A DNA stretch of 64,000 bases. Source: Enterobacter sp. 10-1. Lineage in GTDB: Bacteria > Pseudomonadota > Gammaproteobacteria > Enterobacterales > Enterobacteriaceae. Of the stretch, positions 1 to 9,623 are shown in pieces. The notes below the pieces were generated by a model. It ran no database searches. It was given only the letters and a program-made list of their open reading frames with translations, and had not been told where the DNA came from. The stretch's first letter is position 1. The number at the start of each line of letters is the position of its first letter. The position numbers were made by a program, and so were the translations under genes. The stretch is taken from assembly GCA_002270295.1 (NCBI GenBank), contig NISF01000004.1:62001-126000 (forward strand). The letters run 5' to 3'.

Positions 1-54
1 ATCTGGGTAGAAAAACGCATTGATGCCAGCCACCACTCTGAAGGAGTCGCCTGA
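1..54 (+). CDS. C-terminal end of an upstream gene, probably amino acid ABC permease (partial)
   Basis: An open frame enters at base 1 and stops with the TGA at 52-54, giving 17 residues ([17 protein letters not shown]). Its stop overlaps the ATG of the ATPase gene as TGATG, which implies translational coupling. A permease is inferred from position alone; too little is visible to identify the family. Confidence 0.5.
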   Translation: MWVEKRIDASHHSEGVA

Positions 55-806
55 TGTCCGTCGCATTACCAAACCCGATTATCGAAATGAACGCCGTCAG
101 CAAATGGTACGGAAAATTTCAGGTGCTGAACAACGTATCCTTTAACGTGGCGAAAGGGGAGCGGGTGGTGATCTGCGGCCCGTCGGGTTCGGGAAAATCC
201 ACGTTAATCCGTTGCATTAATCGCCTGGAAGAGCATCAACAGGGGCAGATCCTGGTGAACGGCATCGAAATGAATGACAACGTGCGCAATATCAACCGCA
301 TTCGTTTGAGCATAGGCATGCTGTTTCAGCAGTTCAATTTGTTCCCGCATCTCAGCGTGCTGGACAACCTCACCATCGGCCCGCGGCTGGTGCGCAAGAT
401 GAACCACAGGCAGGCCACGGAGCTGGCGATGCACTACCTGGAGAAAGTGCATATTGGCAATCAGGCGCATAAATTCCCGCTTCAGCTGTCGGGCGGCCAG
501 CAGCAGCGGGTGGCAATTGCCCGTGTGCTGTGCATGCAGCCGGAAATTATGCTGTTTGATGAGCCCACCTCGGCGCTCGATCCTGAGATGATTAAAGAGG
601 TTCTGGACGTGATGCTGGATTTGGCGGAGGGCGGAATGACCATGATCGTCGTTACCCATGAGATGGGATTTGCGCGCACGGTGGCGGACAACGTGATCCT
701 GATGGCTGACGGGCAGATTGTTGAGTCCGCGCCGCCGGGACGCTTCTTCAGCCATCCGGAACATCCGCGCACCCGACAATTTTTGGAGCAAATATTGAGT
801 CACTAA
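54..806 (+). CDS. Polar amino acid ABC transporter, ATP-binding subunit (GlnQ/AapP type)
   Basis: This 250-residue ATPase should drive uptake of a polar amino acid or related amino compound from the inner face of the cytoplasmic membrane. Visible motifs are the Walker A loop GPSGSGKST near residue 43, the Q-loop in [10 protein letters not shown], the ABC signature LSGGQQQR and Walker [13 protein letters not shown] followed by the switch histidine in VVTHEMGF. The length and the ALDPE motif are typical of the polar amino acid uptake family. Its start overlaps the preceding stop, so it is probably the last gene of a transporter operon that begins outside the window. The substrate cannot be read from the ATPase. 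Confidence 0.9.
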   Translation: MSVALPNPIIEMNAVSKWYGKFQVLNNVSFNVAKGERVVICGPSGSGKSTLIRCINRLEEHQQGQILVNGIEMNDNVRNINRIRLSIGMLFQQFNLFPHLSVLDNLTIGPRLVRKMNHRQATELAMHYLEKVHIGNQAHKFPLQLSGGQQQRVAIARVLCMQPEIMLFDEPTSALDPEMIKEVLDVMLDLAEGGMTMIVVTHEMGFARTVADNVILMADGQIVESAPPGRFFSHPEHPRTRQFLEQILSH

Positions 807-888
807 CCTAACCGCGCGCGTTGCTTTTGATTATTCCACAATAGCGCCTAAGGCTTTGCTACGGATTGTTCAACGCGCTGCGGCCTCT

Positions 889-1069
889 TTACTTATAGGG
901 CCGCAAAGGCCACGGTTTGACGATAATATAGGCCATAAGCGAGCTGATGACGACACTAACATACCGCAGGAGGCCTGCAACAATGCTCTGCTCAGGCTCC
1001 GAGCCTGGGTAAGAAATACCATGACGTCCTTTTTCAATTTGCCCACCGATGGCGATACCCACAGCAAGC
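889..1069 (-). pseudogene. Unrecognised membrane-protein C-terminal remnant
   Basis: On the minus strand a clean frame of about 59 codons ends at a TAA (889-891). It begins LAVGIAIGGQIEKG, has a hydrophobic stretch (VSVVISSLMAYIIV) and ends KPWPLRPYK. It has no start codon and runs upstream into unrelated remnant sequence, so it is most likely the broken end of a gene. The family is not recognised. Confidence 0.3.
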
Positions 1070-1074
1070 GTCAG

Positions 1075-1200
1075 TCATGTCGCGGTAAAATCATTTCCTG
1101 ACAGATGCCCGATGACCGGCAAAATATGCCTGTTCATGTCGGCAAGCAGACGGTCGGCGGTGTTCTGCGTGCTCTTATGCCATGCCAGCTTATTGCATCT
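1075..1200 (-). pseudogene. Decayed tyrosine integrase fragment
   Basis: The minus-strand frame ending at the TGA (1075-1077) reads LAWHKSTQNTADRLL, then HILPVIGHLSGNDF. This resembles the central region of the intact integrase at 21.1-22.4 kb, which reads LAWHKTNKKW and then HIFPAIGHLPV with similar spacing. Only about 38 residues remain, without start or catalytic domain. It suggests that an older integrative element has decayed here. Identification rests on this short alignment made by eye. Confidence 0.45.
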
Positions 1201-1403
1201 GAACCGGATAAATATTCAAAAAAGAGGCATTAAAAAAAACGCTTAAGTCTCCTTAAGTGGGCTTCTCAAATATGAGCAAACACCTTGGGATCCACTTCGG
1301 AGTTAATGAAACTGCCGTTCGTAGTTGCTTATTCCATGTCTGTCAGAAACGACAGCATCCGTAATCAGACTCGCTTTTGCCCACATTAACGTCAGGATGA
1401 AAT
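1201..1403. other. Gap between remnants, nothing recognised
   Basis: About 200 bases between the integrase scrap and the IS3 OrfB scrap. No intact frame, RNA or clear repeat is visible. It probably belongs to the same decayed zone. Confidence 0.4.
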
Positions 1404-1789
1404 TTATCTTCCGGTAAGTTGTATATTCGGTGCATCAACCCTGAAGCATCTGTCCAGATTATTACCTGCCAGAGAGGATGCATGCTCCCGTACGCGGTAG
1501 CTCTGTTTACCGGGTTGTTTACTCACCAGACCCGCTTCTTTCATCAGCCGGCTGGTTTTATAACGGCCAACATCTTTACCTTCATTTCTCAGTAATCTGG
1601 AGGGCGTTCTGGCTCCTGCTGAAGATCGGCTTATCTGATGCAACTCTGCCCCCCTGCATCGAAGAGCTTCACGCGTAATATGCGATTTTTTACTTTGCTC
1701 CCGGTGATAATAAAAAAGACTCTGGTGCACTCCCGGTACCTGGCAGAGCTCTTTTACGCTATATGGCCCGCTTAATGCGGTGATAATTA
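1404..1789 (-). pseudogene. IS3-family transposase OrfB, N-terminal remnant
   Basis: The minus strand encodes the start of an IS3-family OrfB: a VHQSLFYYHREQSKK segment, then SAGARTPSRLLRNEGKDVGRYK and SRLMKEAGLVSKQPGK, all typical of the helper region before the DDE core. The frame ends at 1404 after DRCFRVDAPNIQLTGR, just where the catalytic core should begin, so the transposase is dead. It lies directly downstream of the OrfA gene on the same strand, as in a normal IS3-family element. Confidence 0.75.
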
Positions 1790-2113
<324 letters not shown>

Positions 2114-2171
2114 TCATCAGTGATGTCAGTTATAACCTCTGAGCGTGTCTAAAACCATTGAACCACTACAC

Positions 2172-3572
2172 CTACAAAATCACGCTGCCAAAGTTCAGCG
2201 GGTTGCGCATCACGTGGGCCAAGGTATGTAAATTTTCAGTACAGACTTCCCGCGACCAGGCGCCGCCGAGGCAAATCCGAATGGCGTCCGGCGGGTTGTT
2301 ATCGGTACAGAAGGCGGCGCTGGAGACGGCGCTGACCCCGAGATCGCGCAGCTGCACCGCCATTTCCGCAGGGTTCCAGTTAAAATGCCGCGGGAGCAGC
2401 AGCCACAGGTGGAAGCCCTCCGGGGTTGCCCGATAGGTGAACTCCTTGAGAATGTCGGCGGCTATTTTCTGGCGGATCGCCGATTCGGCGCGTACCGACT
2501 GCAATACCCGGTCCGCCGTCCCCTCCTGAATCCACTGCGCGGCCAGGGCATTTGTCAGCGGACTGGCCATGACGTTCAGCGCCCGCAGTGCTCCCGCCAG
2601 CAGCTGCGTATTGCGTTTCCCCGGTCCTTTGACAAACGCCGTGCGCAGCCCGGGGCCGAAGCATTTCGACATTCCGGTAAGATACCAGGTCAGTTCGGGA
2701 ATCAGCTCGCTGAAAGAGGCGATATGCTGAGTCGCCAGCGCGGCGTACGCCTCATCCTCGATCACCGGGATACTGTAGCGCAGCGCGACGTCCGCCAGCG
2801 CCTCGCGCCGGCGTAACGGCAGGGTCAGGGTGGTCGGGTTCTGGATCGTCGGGTTGACGTAGAGCGCGCAAATATTGCCGGTCTGGCACTGATGTTCAAA
2901 CGCGCGCGGCAGCGGGCCGTCCTCATCGCAGGGGAGGGATTGCAGCGTAATATTTAGCTGGCTGGCGATGGCTTTCAGTCCGGGATAGATCAAATCGCTG
3001 ACGCACACGCTGCCGCCGTGGCGACACAGCAGCGTCAGCAGCCCCACCAGCGCGCTGTGGATCCCCGGCGCGACCAGAATCTCGTCGATGCTGACCGGCG
3101 GCAGTTGCTTCTCCAGCCACACTTTCGCCATCGCTTTATCATCCGCGAGGCCGCCAAAATCCTGGTAGCGCAGCAGGCCCAGAATATTTTTCTGGGTAAA
3201 CAGGTTAATGGCCCCTGCGGCGATCGCCTGCGCCAGCTCCTCTCCCGGCTCAATCGGCGAGTTCATGGTCATCTCATAGCTGCTGCCGCCGTTGAGCGGT
3301 ACCGAGGGCACTTTGCCGCGGATAAAGCTCCCCAGCCCCGGGCGAGAGTCGATTAGCCCGCGCCGCTTGGCTTCGGCGTAACCGCGGGTCGCCGTGGTGT
3401 AGTTAATCGCCAGGAGAGCCGCCAGATCGCGCAGCGGCGGCAGGCGGTCGCGGGGCTGAAACTCTCCGCTGTTGATGCCATCGGCAATGATATCGGCAAT
3501 CAGCAGGTAGGCCGGGCGCGCCGTATGCTGCTGTTGATGGATTTTCCAGCGGTTGGCGATTTTGTTCAGCAT
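2172..3572 (-). CDS. MocR-type GntR regulator with aminotransferase-like domain
   Basis: This 466-residue protein has an N-terminal GntR winged helix (LLIADIIADGINSGEF, RLPPLRDLAALLAINYTTATRGY) and a class I aminotransferase-like domain with an HPTIQ-like core and the lysine segment TGMSKCFGPGLRTAF. This is the MocR/PdxR architecture, in which PLP binding governs DNA binding. The start at 3572 is chosen over 3635 because AGGGGGAG precedes it by about six bases. It is divergent from the Nit1C operon across 366 bp that carries repeated TGATTGCA boxes, so it is probably the operon's regulator. Its effector is unknown. Confidence 0.88.
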   Translation of the reverse strand: MLNKIANRWKIHQQQHTARPAYLLIADIIADGINSGEFQPRDRLPPLRDLAALLAINYTTATRGYAEAKRRGLIDSRPGLGSFIRGKVPSVPLNGGSSYEMTMNSPIEPGEELAQAIAAGAINLFTQKNILGLLRYQDFGGLADDKAMAKVWLEKQLPPVSIDEILVAPGIHSALVGLLTLLCRHGGSVCVSDLIYPGLKAIASQLNITLQSLPCDEDGPLPRAFEHQCQTGNICALYVNPTIQNPTTLTLPLRRREALADVALRYSIPVIEDEAYAALATQHIASFSELIPELTWYLTGMSKCFGPGLRTAFVKGPGKRNTQLLAGALRALNVMASPLTNALAAQWIQEGTADRVLQSVRAESAIRQKIAADILKEFTYRATPEGFHLWLLLPRHFNWNPAEMAVQLRDLGVSAVSSAAFCTDNNPPDAIRICLGGAWSREVCTENLHTLAHVMRNPLNFGSVIL

Positions 3573-3938
3573 AGGGCTCCCCCTGAAAAGAGCGGCAAAG
3601 AGAGACACTATTCCCTGTTGTTCGGTGCCATGCAATCATATTTAATATTGATTGCATCATTGATTGCATAATGATTTTAATTGTGTGCATTTGTGGTGCA
3701 AAAAGGCATCAAATCGGTGCATTCCCGCGGAATAGTGTGGGTTCTGTACAGAGCTGAAGGCGGGGCGACTGCCGGGATAAAAATTTTTTAGCGCACAATT
3801 TGAGCAATTGATAGGTCATTGATTGCATCACCGCGAGCGTCCTCTGGCACGGCGCTTGCTCTACTCCCATGGCATCACCTGCGGATGTGCCATAACGGGG
3901 AGAGACACTCCCCCTATAACTATCGGGAGAAGAGCGCT
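3573..3938. promoter_or_regulatory. Divergent MocR / Nit1C promoter region with TGATTGCA boxes
   Basis: The octamer TGATTGCA occurs at 3649-3656, 3661-3668 and 3820-3827, and inverted at 3631-3638. The copies at 3649 and 3661 are direct repeats with a 12-bp period, and copies at 3649, 3661 and 3820 are preceded by A/T-rich ATTGATTGCAT context. Direct repeats between divergent genes are the usual operator form for MocR regulators. The region is AT-rich compared with both flanking genes. Promoter elements were not pinned down. Confidence 0.6.
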
Positions 3939-4421
3939 ATGCCAAAAGTCACATTACCAGCCCACCAGACCGGTGATTTCCTGGTCGATTATGAAGAGAA
4001 AGTCTTTGAGGACGTAAAAGCCGAGCCGGGGCAGAAAGCGCTGGTAACATTCCATACCGTCGCTTTCGAAGGTTCGATCGGCTTCGTCAATATGCTGCAG
4101 GCGACTCGTCTGCAGCGCAAAGGTTTCGCCACCTCCATCCTGCTGTACGGCCCGGGGGTGATGCTCGGTGTGCAGCGCGGGTTCCCCACCCTCGGCGCCG
4201 AAGCTTTCCCGGGCCATCAGAACTACGCCAATCAACTGAAGAAGTTTATGTCCGAAGGCGGGAAAGTCTACGCCTGCCGCTTTGCCCTGCAGGCGCTGTA
4301 CGGCCACGGCGAACCCTCCCTGCTGGAAGGCATTCGCCCCATCAACCCGCTGGATGTACTCGATCTCAAACTGCTCCACGTGCGGGATAACGCAGTCATC
4401 ATCGACACCTGGACGATGTAA
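3939..4421 (+). CDS. MSMEG_0572/Sll0783 family protein, first gene of Nit1C operon
   Basis: This 160-residue protein matches the MSMEG_0572/Sll0783 nitrogen-starvation family, which always heads Nit1C gene clusters (NitB in the Pseudomonas cyanide-assimilation naming). Its biochemical role is not known. The fold resembles DsrE-like small proteins: a strand, then [20 protein letters not shown], then a C-terminal [13 protein letters not shown]. Start 3939 is chosen because CGGGAGA lies ten bases upstream; frames extending farther 5' lack a ribosome site. The nitrilase gene begins ten bases after the stop. Confidence 0.88.
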   Translation: MPKVTLPAHQTGDFLVDYEEKVFEDVKAEPGQKALVTFHTVAFEGSIGFVNMLQATRLQRKGFATSILLYGPGVMLGVQRGFPTLGAEAFPGHQNYANQLKKFMSEGGKVYACRFALQALYGHGEPSLLEGIRPINPLDVLDLKLLHVRDNAVIIDTWTM

Positions 4422-4431
4422 ACGGAGGCGC

Positions 4432-5436
<1,005 letters not shown>

Positions 5437-6515
5437 GCTGCTGACTCAGGGGGTTAACGTGATTAACCCGCAGCAGGAGCACGTCAGCCGCCACGGCGGC
5501 GCCGGGCCATCGGATCATCAGGCGATGAACATTGACGGCGTGACGGTGATGGTGCCGATATACACCCACGCCGCCCATCGCTCGCCGTGGCAGGTGAAGC
5601 ACGAGGCGTCCGGCGCCGCCCGGCTGTTTAACAACGCCATCCCGGTGCGGGAGATTAGCTTCGCCAGCAAACCCAGGTTTTATGATCGGCAAACGGCGGA
5701 CGGGATCCCCTATTCACACATTGCCACCCTGCACGGCACGGACGTCCTGGCGACCACCATCCTACAGACCTGTATTCGCTATGAGAACCGGGCGAAGGCG
5801 TGCCAGTTCTGCGGCATCGGCCAGTCGCTGGCCGCCGGGCGCACCATTGCCCGTAAAACGCCGGAGCAGCTGGCCGAAGTCGCGAGGGCGGCGGTGGAGC
5901 TGGACGGGGTAAAACACATGGTGATGACCACCGGTACGCCGTCGGGCAGTGACCGCGGCGCGCGCATTCTGGTGGAAAGCGCCCTCGCCATCAAAGCCGC
6001 GGTGGACCTGCCGTTGCAGGGGCAATGCGAACCGCCGGGGGACGCCAAATGGTTTACGCGGATGAAAGAGGCCGGTATCGATGCGTTGGGGATGCACCTG
6101 GAGGCGGTAACGCCGGAGGTACGTGCGCGCATTATGCCGGGCAAGGCGCAGGTCAGCGTCGAGCAGTACCTTGAGGCCTTCGCCGACGCGGTGGCGGTCT
6201 TCGGGCGCGGGCAGGTCAGCACCTATATTCTTGCCGGCCTGGGGGACACGCCGGAGGCCATTCTGTCGCTATCGCAAACGCTGATTGATCTGGGCGTCTA
6301 TCCGTTCGTCGTGCCCTTTGTGCCGATCAGCGGTACGCCGCTGGAGCACCATCCGGCACCGGACAGCCGGTTTATGTCCTCGATTTTGCAACCTCTGGGC
6401 CAGATGCTGAACCAGGCGCATTTGCGCTCCAGCGATATCAAAGCTGGCTGCGGCCGCTGCGGCGCCTGTTCGTCGCTCTCCAGCTTTGAACAGGCCACGG
6501 CCTAAGGAGCGAGCG

Positions 6516-7079
6516 ATGAATGAATATGCCGGATATACCATTAAATGGGTCACGCTGCCGTGGGAGCGCGAACAAGCCTATGCGCTGCGGCGGCAGGTTT
6601 TTTGCCGCGAGCAGGGGCTGTTCGCCGATGACGATCGCGATGAGATCGATAATCACGCCCACCTGCTGGTGGCGCTGGGCTGCTTGGCCGGCTGGCACGA
6701 CCGGGTGGTAGGCACGGTGCGCATCCATCAGCAGTCGCCGGGAGTCTGGCTGGGGTCGCGGCTGGCGGTGGACGCTGCATATCGCCGCCAGGGGCAGTTG
6801 GGGCCGATGCTGATCCGCCTCGCGGTATGCAGTGCGCATGCCCTGGGCTGCGAGGCGTTTTATGCCCAGGTTCAGCATCAGAACGAACCGCTATTTCGCC
6901 GCATGCGCTGGCAAACCCTGGAGTGGCTTGAGCTGCGCGGCGTCAGGCATGCCCGGATGCAGGCCGATTTAGCGTTTTACCCGCCCTGCGACGATCCCCG
7001 GAGCGGGATGGTGATCCCGACCTCGCGCCCTCCGCGAACCGCTGACGCCGCGGCTTTTCTGACGGGGGGGCGCGTATGA
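6516..7079 (+). CDS. GNAT acetyltransferase, MSMEG_0567/Sll0786 family
   Basis: A 187-residue GNAT-fold protein (NitE of Nit1C clusters). The N-terminal half contains RRQVFCREQGLF, as in the FeeM/autoinducer-synthase branch of the fold. The acetyl-CoA pyrophosphate loop is AAYRRQGQLGPMLIR. The acceptor substrate is unknown. Start 6516 follows GGAGCGAGCG, and the stop overlaps the next start as ATGA at 7076-7079, indicating tight co-translation. Confidence 0.88.
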   Translation: MNEYAGYTIKWVTLPWEREQAYALRRQVFCREQGLFADDDRDEIDNHAHLLVALGCLAGWHDRVVGTVRIHQQSPGVWLGSRLAVDAAYRRQGQLGPMLIRLAVCSAHALGCEAFYAQVQHQNEPLFRRMRWQTLEWLELRGVRHARMQADLAFYPPCDDPRSGMVIPTSRPPRTADAAAFLTGGRV

Positions 7080-8038
7080 ATCCGAGCCTGCCGGCGCTGA
7101 TCGCGCGGTTACACGCCTTTAGCGGCATCGCGCACAAGCGCGACATCCAGCAGGTGGCGCGCGTGCTGCGCGACGCCTGGCCCAATCCGTGTCCCAACGG
7201 CGATGACTGCGCGCTGATCCCGGACGGCAGCGGCTACAAGCTGCTGGCGATAGAGGGATTTATCAACCGCTTTGTGGAAGAAGACCCGTGGTTTGCGGGC
7301 TGGTGCGGGGTGATGGTCAACCTGAGCGATATCGCCGCGATGGGCGGGCGCCCGCTGGCGGTGGTCAACGCGCTGTGGGACGAGGCGCAGCCGCACGCGG
7401 CGCAGATCTTACAGGGGATGGCCGCGGCCTCGCGCGCCTATCAGGTGCCAATCGTCGGCGGACATACCAACCTGCGCAGCGAGTGGTCGCAGCTGGCCGT
7501 AGCGGTGCTCGGCGAAACGGCCAGTCCGCTCAGCAGCAGCGCAGCGCAGGCCGGGCAGACGCTGATGGTCGCCATCAACCTGCAGGGGAGGTGGCACCCG
7601 CCGGGAAATAACTGGGACGCGGCGACCCGTGCGGATCCCGCCGAACTGCGCCGGGCTCTCGCGCTGCTGCCGGAGCTGGCCGCCGAGGGGAGCCTCTGCG
7701 CCGCGAAGGATATCAGCCAGGCGGGGCTTGCCGGGACGCTGACGATGATGCTGGAGAGCTGCGGCCTCGGCGCTGAGGTAACGCTTGAGCAGATCCCGAT
7801 CCCGCCGGATATCGACCTGGAGCAGTGGCTGTGCGCCTTTCCCAGCTTCGGCTTTCTGCTGGCGGTGGACGAGGCGCGCTGCCACGAGGTGGCGCAGCGC
7901 TTTGCCGCCTGCGGTATCGCCTGCGCCGCGGCGGGGCATTTTACCCGCGAGCAAAAGCTGCTCCTGCGCTACCGGGAGCAGCGCGCGTGTTACTGGGATC
8001 TGACGCAACAGGCGTTTACCGGCATAACTCACCAATAG
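7076..8038 (+). CDS. AIR synthase-related protein, Sll0787 family
   Basis: This 320-residue protein has the PurM/ThiL/SelD-type ATP-binding fold: NGDDCALI near residue 40, VNLSDIAAMGGRPLAVV near residue 82, and a glycine-rich VGGHTNLR in the middle. It is the AIR-synthase-like member of Nit1C clusters (NitF). The family presumably phosphorylates or ATP-activates an intermediate, but the reaction is unproven. It overlaps the GNAT gene by four bases and is followed 11 bases later by the MSMEG_0570 gene. Confidence 0.88.
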   Translation: MNPSLPALIARLHAFSGIAHKRDIQQVARVLRDAWPNPCPNGDDCALIPDGSGYKLLAIEGFINRFVEEDPWFAGWCGVMVNLSDIAAMGGRPLAVVNALWDEAQPHAAQILQGMAAASRAYQVPIVGGHTNLRSEWSQLAVAVLGETASPLSSSAAQAGQTLMVAINLQGRWHPPGNNWDAATRADPAELRRALALLPELAAEGSLCAAKDISQAGLAGTLTMMLESCGLGAEVTLEQIPIPPDIDLEQWLCAFPSFGFLLAVDEARCHEVAQRFAACGIACAAAGHFTREQKLLLRYREQRACYWDLTQQAFTGITHQ

Positions 8039-8049
8039 AGGAACAGATA

Positions 8050-8340
8050 ATGCCTGCAATGCATTTTGTGGTGTGCTGGCCTGACGGCAGCAAAGAAACC
8101 TGTTATTCGCCATCGACGGCGATTGAGAAATACCTGTTGGTTAACCATCCCTACGCGCTGAACGAGTTTGTGCAGGTGACCACGCGCGCGCTGGATGAGG
8201 CGAGCGAAAGGGTCAAAGCGAAGTTTGGCTATTACTGCTCCAGTGCGCAGGATCAATCGGCGGCGATTGTGCAAAAGGCGGCGCAGTTCAGCCCGGAGCA
8301 GAGAGTTACGGTAGAAAAAATCACCCCCATTACAGCCTGA
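8050..8340 (+). CDS. MSMEG_0570 family nitrogen starvation response protein
   Basis: A 96-residue protein beginning MPAMHFVVCWPDGS, matching the small MSMEG_0570-type protein of Nit1C clusters (NitG). Conserved-looking features are the CWPDG start, the SPST-x-I-x-YL motif and a central helix rich in Glu, Arg and Lys. No function is known. ATG at 8050 follows GAGGAACAGATA; frames extending upstream run through the previous gene. The flavoprotein gene starts 17 bases after the stop. Confidence 0.87.
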   Translation: MPAMHFVVCWPDGSKETCYSPSTAIEKYLLVNHPYALNEFVQVTTRALDEASERVKAKFGYYCSSAQDQSAAIVQKAAQFSPEQRVTVEKITPITA

Positions 8341-8357
8341 CCTTAACCGAGAAAACG

Positions 8358-9623
8358 ATGAATACGAACTCCTATCCTGTCGTCATTATTGGCGGCGGTC
8401 AGGCCGGTCTTGCCATGAGCTGGAGCCTGACGCAAAAAAACATCCGTCATATTGTGCTGGAACGCCATCGTCTGGCCTGGGCCTGGCGGGAGCAGCGCTG
8501 GGATAACTTCTGCCTGGTGACGCCAAACTGGCAATGCAAACTTCCCGGCTTTCCTTATGACGGCGACGATCCCCACGGCTTTATGCTGCGGGACGACATT
8601 GTGGCCTATATCGAACGCTACGCCCGGAGCTTCAACGCCCCACTGCGCGAAGGGGTCAACGTCCAGCGGGTAGTGAAGCGCGACAGCGGGTTTACGCTGT
8701 TTACTTCCCTCGGCGAGCTGCAGGCCGACCAGGTGGTGGTCGCCGTGGGGAACTACCATCACCCGCGCTTTCCGGAGCTTGCCGCCCGGCTTCCCGAGCG
8801 CATCGTGCAGATCCATTCCGCCCACTACAAATCCGCGCAGCAGCTGCCGGAAGGGGAGGTGCTGGTGGTGGGCTCGGCGCAGTCCGGCGCGCAAATCGCC
8901 GAAGATTTACACCTCGCGGGACGCCAGGTGCATTTATGCGTCGGCAGCGCGCCGCGGGTGGCGCGTTTTTATCGTGGCCGCGACGTGGTGGACTGGCTTG
9001 AAGATATGGGCCACTACCGCCTGACGGTGGAGGATCATCCGCAGGGCGAGGAGGCCCGGCGCAAAACCAATCACTATGTGACCGGGCGCGACGGCGGGCG
9101 CGATATTGATTTACGCGCGTTTGCGCTCCAGGGAATGCGTCTGCACGGGCGTTTGCTGGCGTATGCCGATGGCAAACTGCACACCGCTGACGACCTGCGG
9201 GCCAACCTTGATGGCGCTGATGCCACCGCGCAAAAAATTAAAGACAGCATCGATGCGTGGATTGCCCGGCAGGGCATTGATGCCCCGGTCGAAGCCCGCT
9301 ACCAGGCGCCGTGGCAACCCGATGGGCCTGCTGAGCCGATCGATCTGGCGGCGATCTCGGCCATTATCTGGGCGGTCGGCTTCCATACCGACTTCAGCTG
9401 GATCGAGGTCCCGGCGTTCGATGAGAAAGGCTATCCGCGCCATCAGCGCGGTGTCTCGGTTGAGGCGGGCCTCTATTTCCTTGGGTTGCCCTGGCTCTGG
9501 ACCTGGGGGTCGGGGCGTTTCGAAGGCGTAGGCGATGACGCTCTGTGGCAGGCGGAGATCATCGCGCGCAGCGCCGGGCATATCGCCGCGCAGGAGGCCG
9601 TCGATGCGAACAGTGCAGAGTGA
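8358..9623 (+). CDS. Flavin-dependent oxidoreductase, MSMEG_0569 family
   Basis: This 421-residue protein resembles flavin-containing monooxygenases. It has an N-terminal FAD dinucleotide loop (VVIIGGGQAGLAMSW), a second Rossmann loop for NAD(P)H (VLVVGSAQSGAQIAE) near residue 172 and the motif AVGNYHHPRFPE between them. It is the flavoprotein of Nit1C clusters (NitH). It could oxygenate a nitrogen- or sulfur-bearing intermediate, but no substrate is established. Its last 20 bases overlap the ligase gene. Confidence 0.88.
   Translation: MNTNSYPVVIIGGGQAGLAMSWSLTQKNIRHIVLERHRLAWAWREQRWDNFCLVTPNWQCKLPGFPYDGDDPHGFMLRDDIVAYIERYARSFNAPLREGVNVQRVVKRDSGFTLFTSLGELQADQVVVAVGNYHHPRFPELAARLPERIVQIHSAHYKSAQQLPEGEVLVVGSAQSGAQIAEDLHLAGRQVHLCVGSAPRVARFYRGRDVVDWLEDMGHYRLTVEDHPQGEEARRKTNHYVTGRDGGRDIDLRAFALQGMRLHGRLLAYADGKLHTADDLRANLDGADATAQKIKDSIDAWIARQGIDAPVEARYQAPWQPDGPAEPIDLAAISAIIWAVGFHTDFSWIEVPAFDEKGYPRHQRGVSVEAGLYFLGLPWLWTWGSGRFEGVGDDALWQAEIIARSAGHIAAQEAVDANSAE

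Noticed and set aside
3631..3830. CRISPR-like reading of the TGATTGCA repeats
   Set aside because: The repeats are only 8 bp, irregularly spaced and partly inverted, which fits operators and not a CRISPR array; no cas genes are present.
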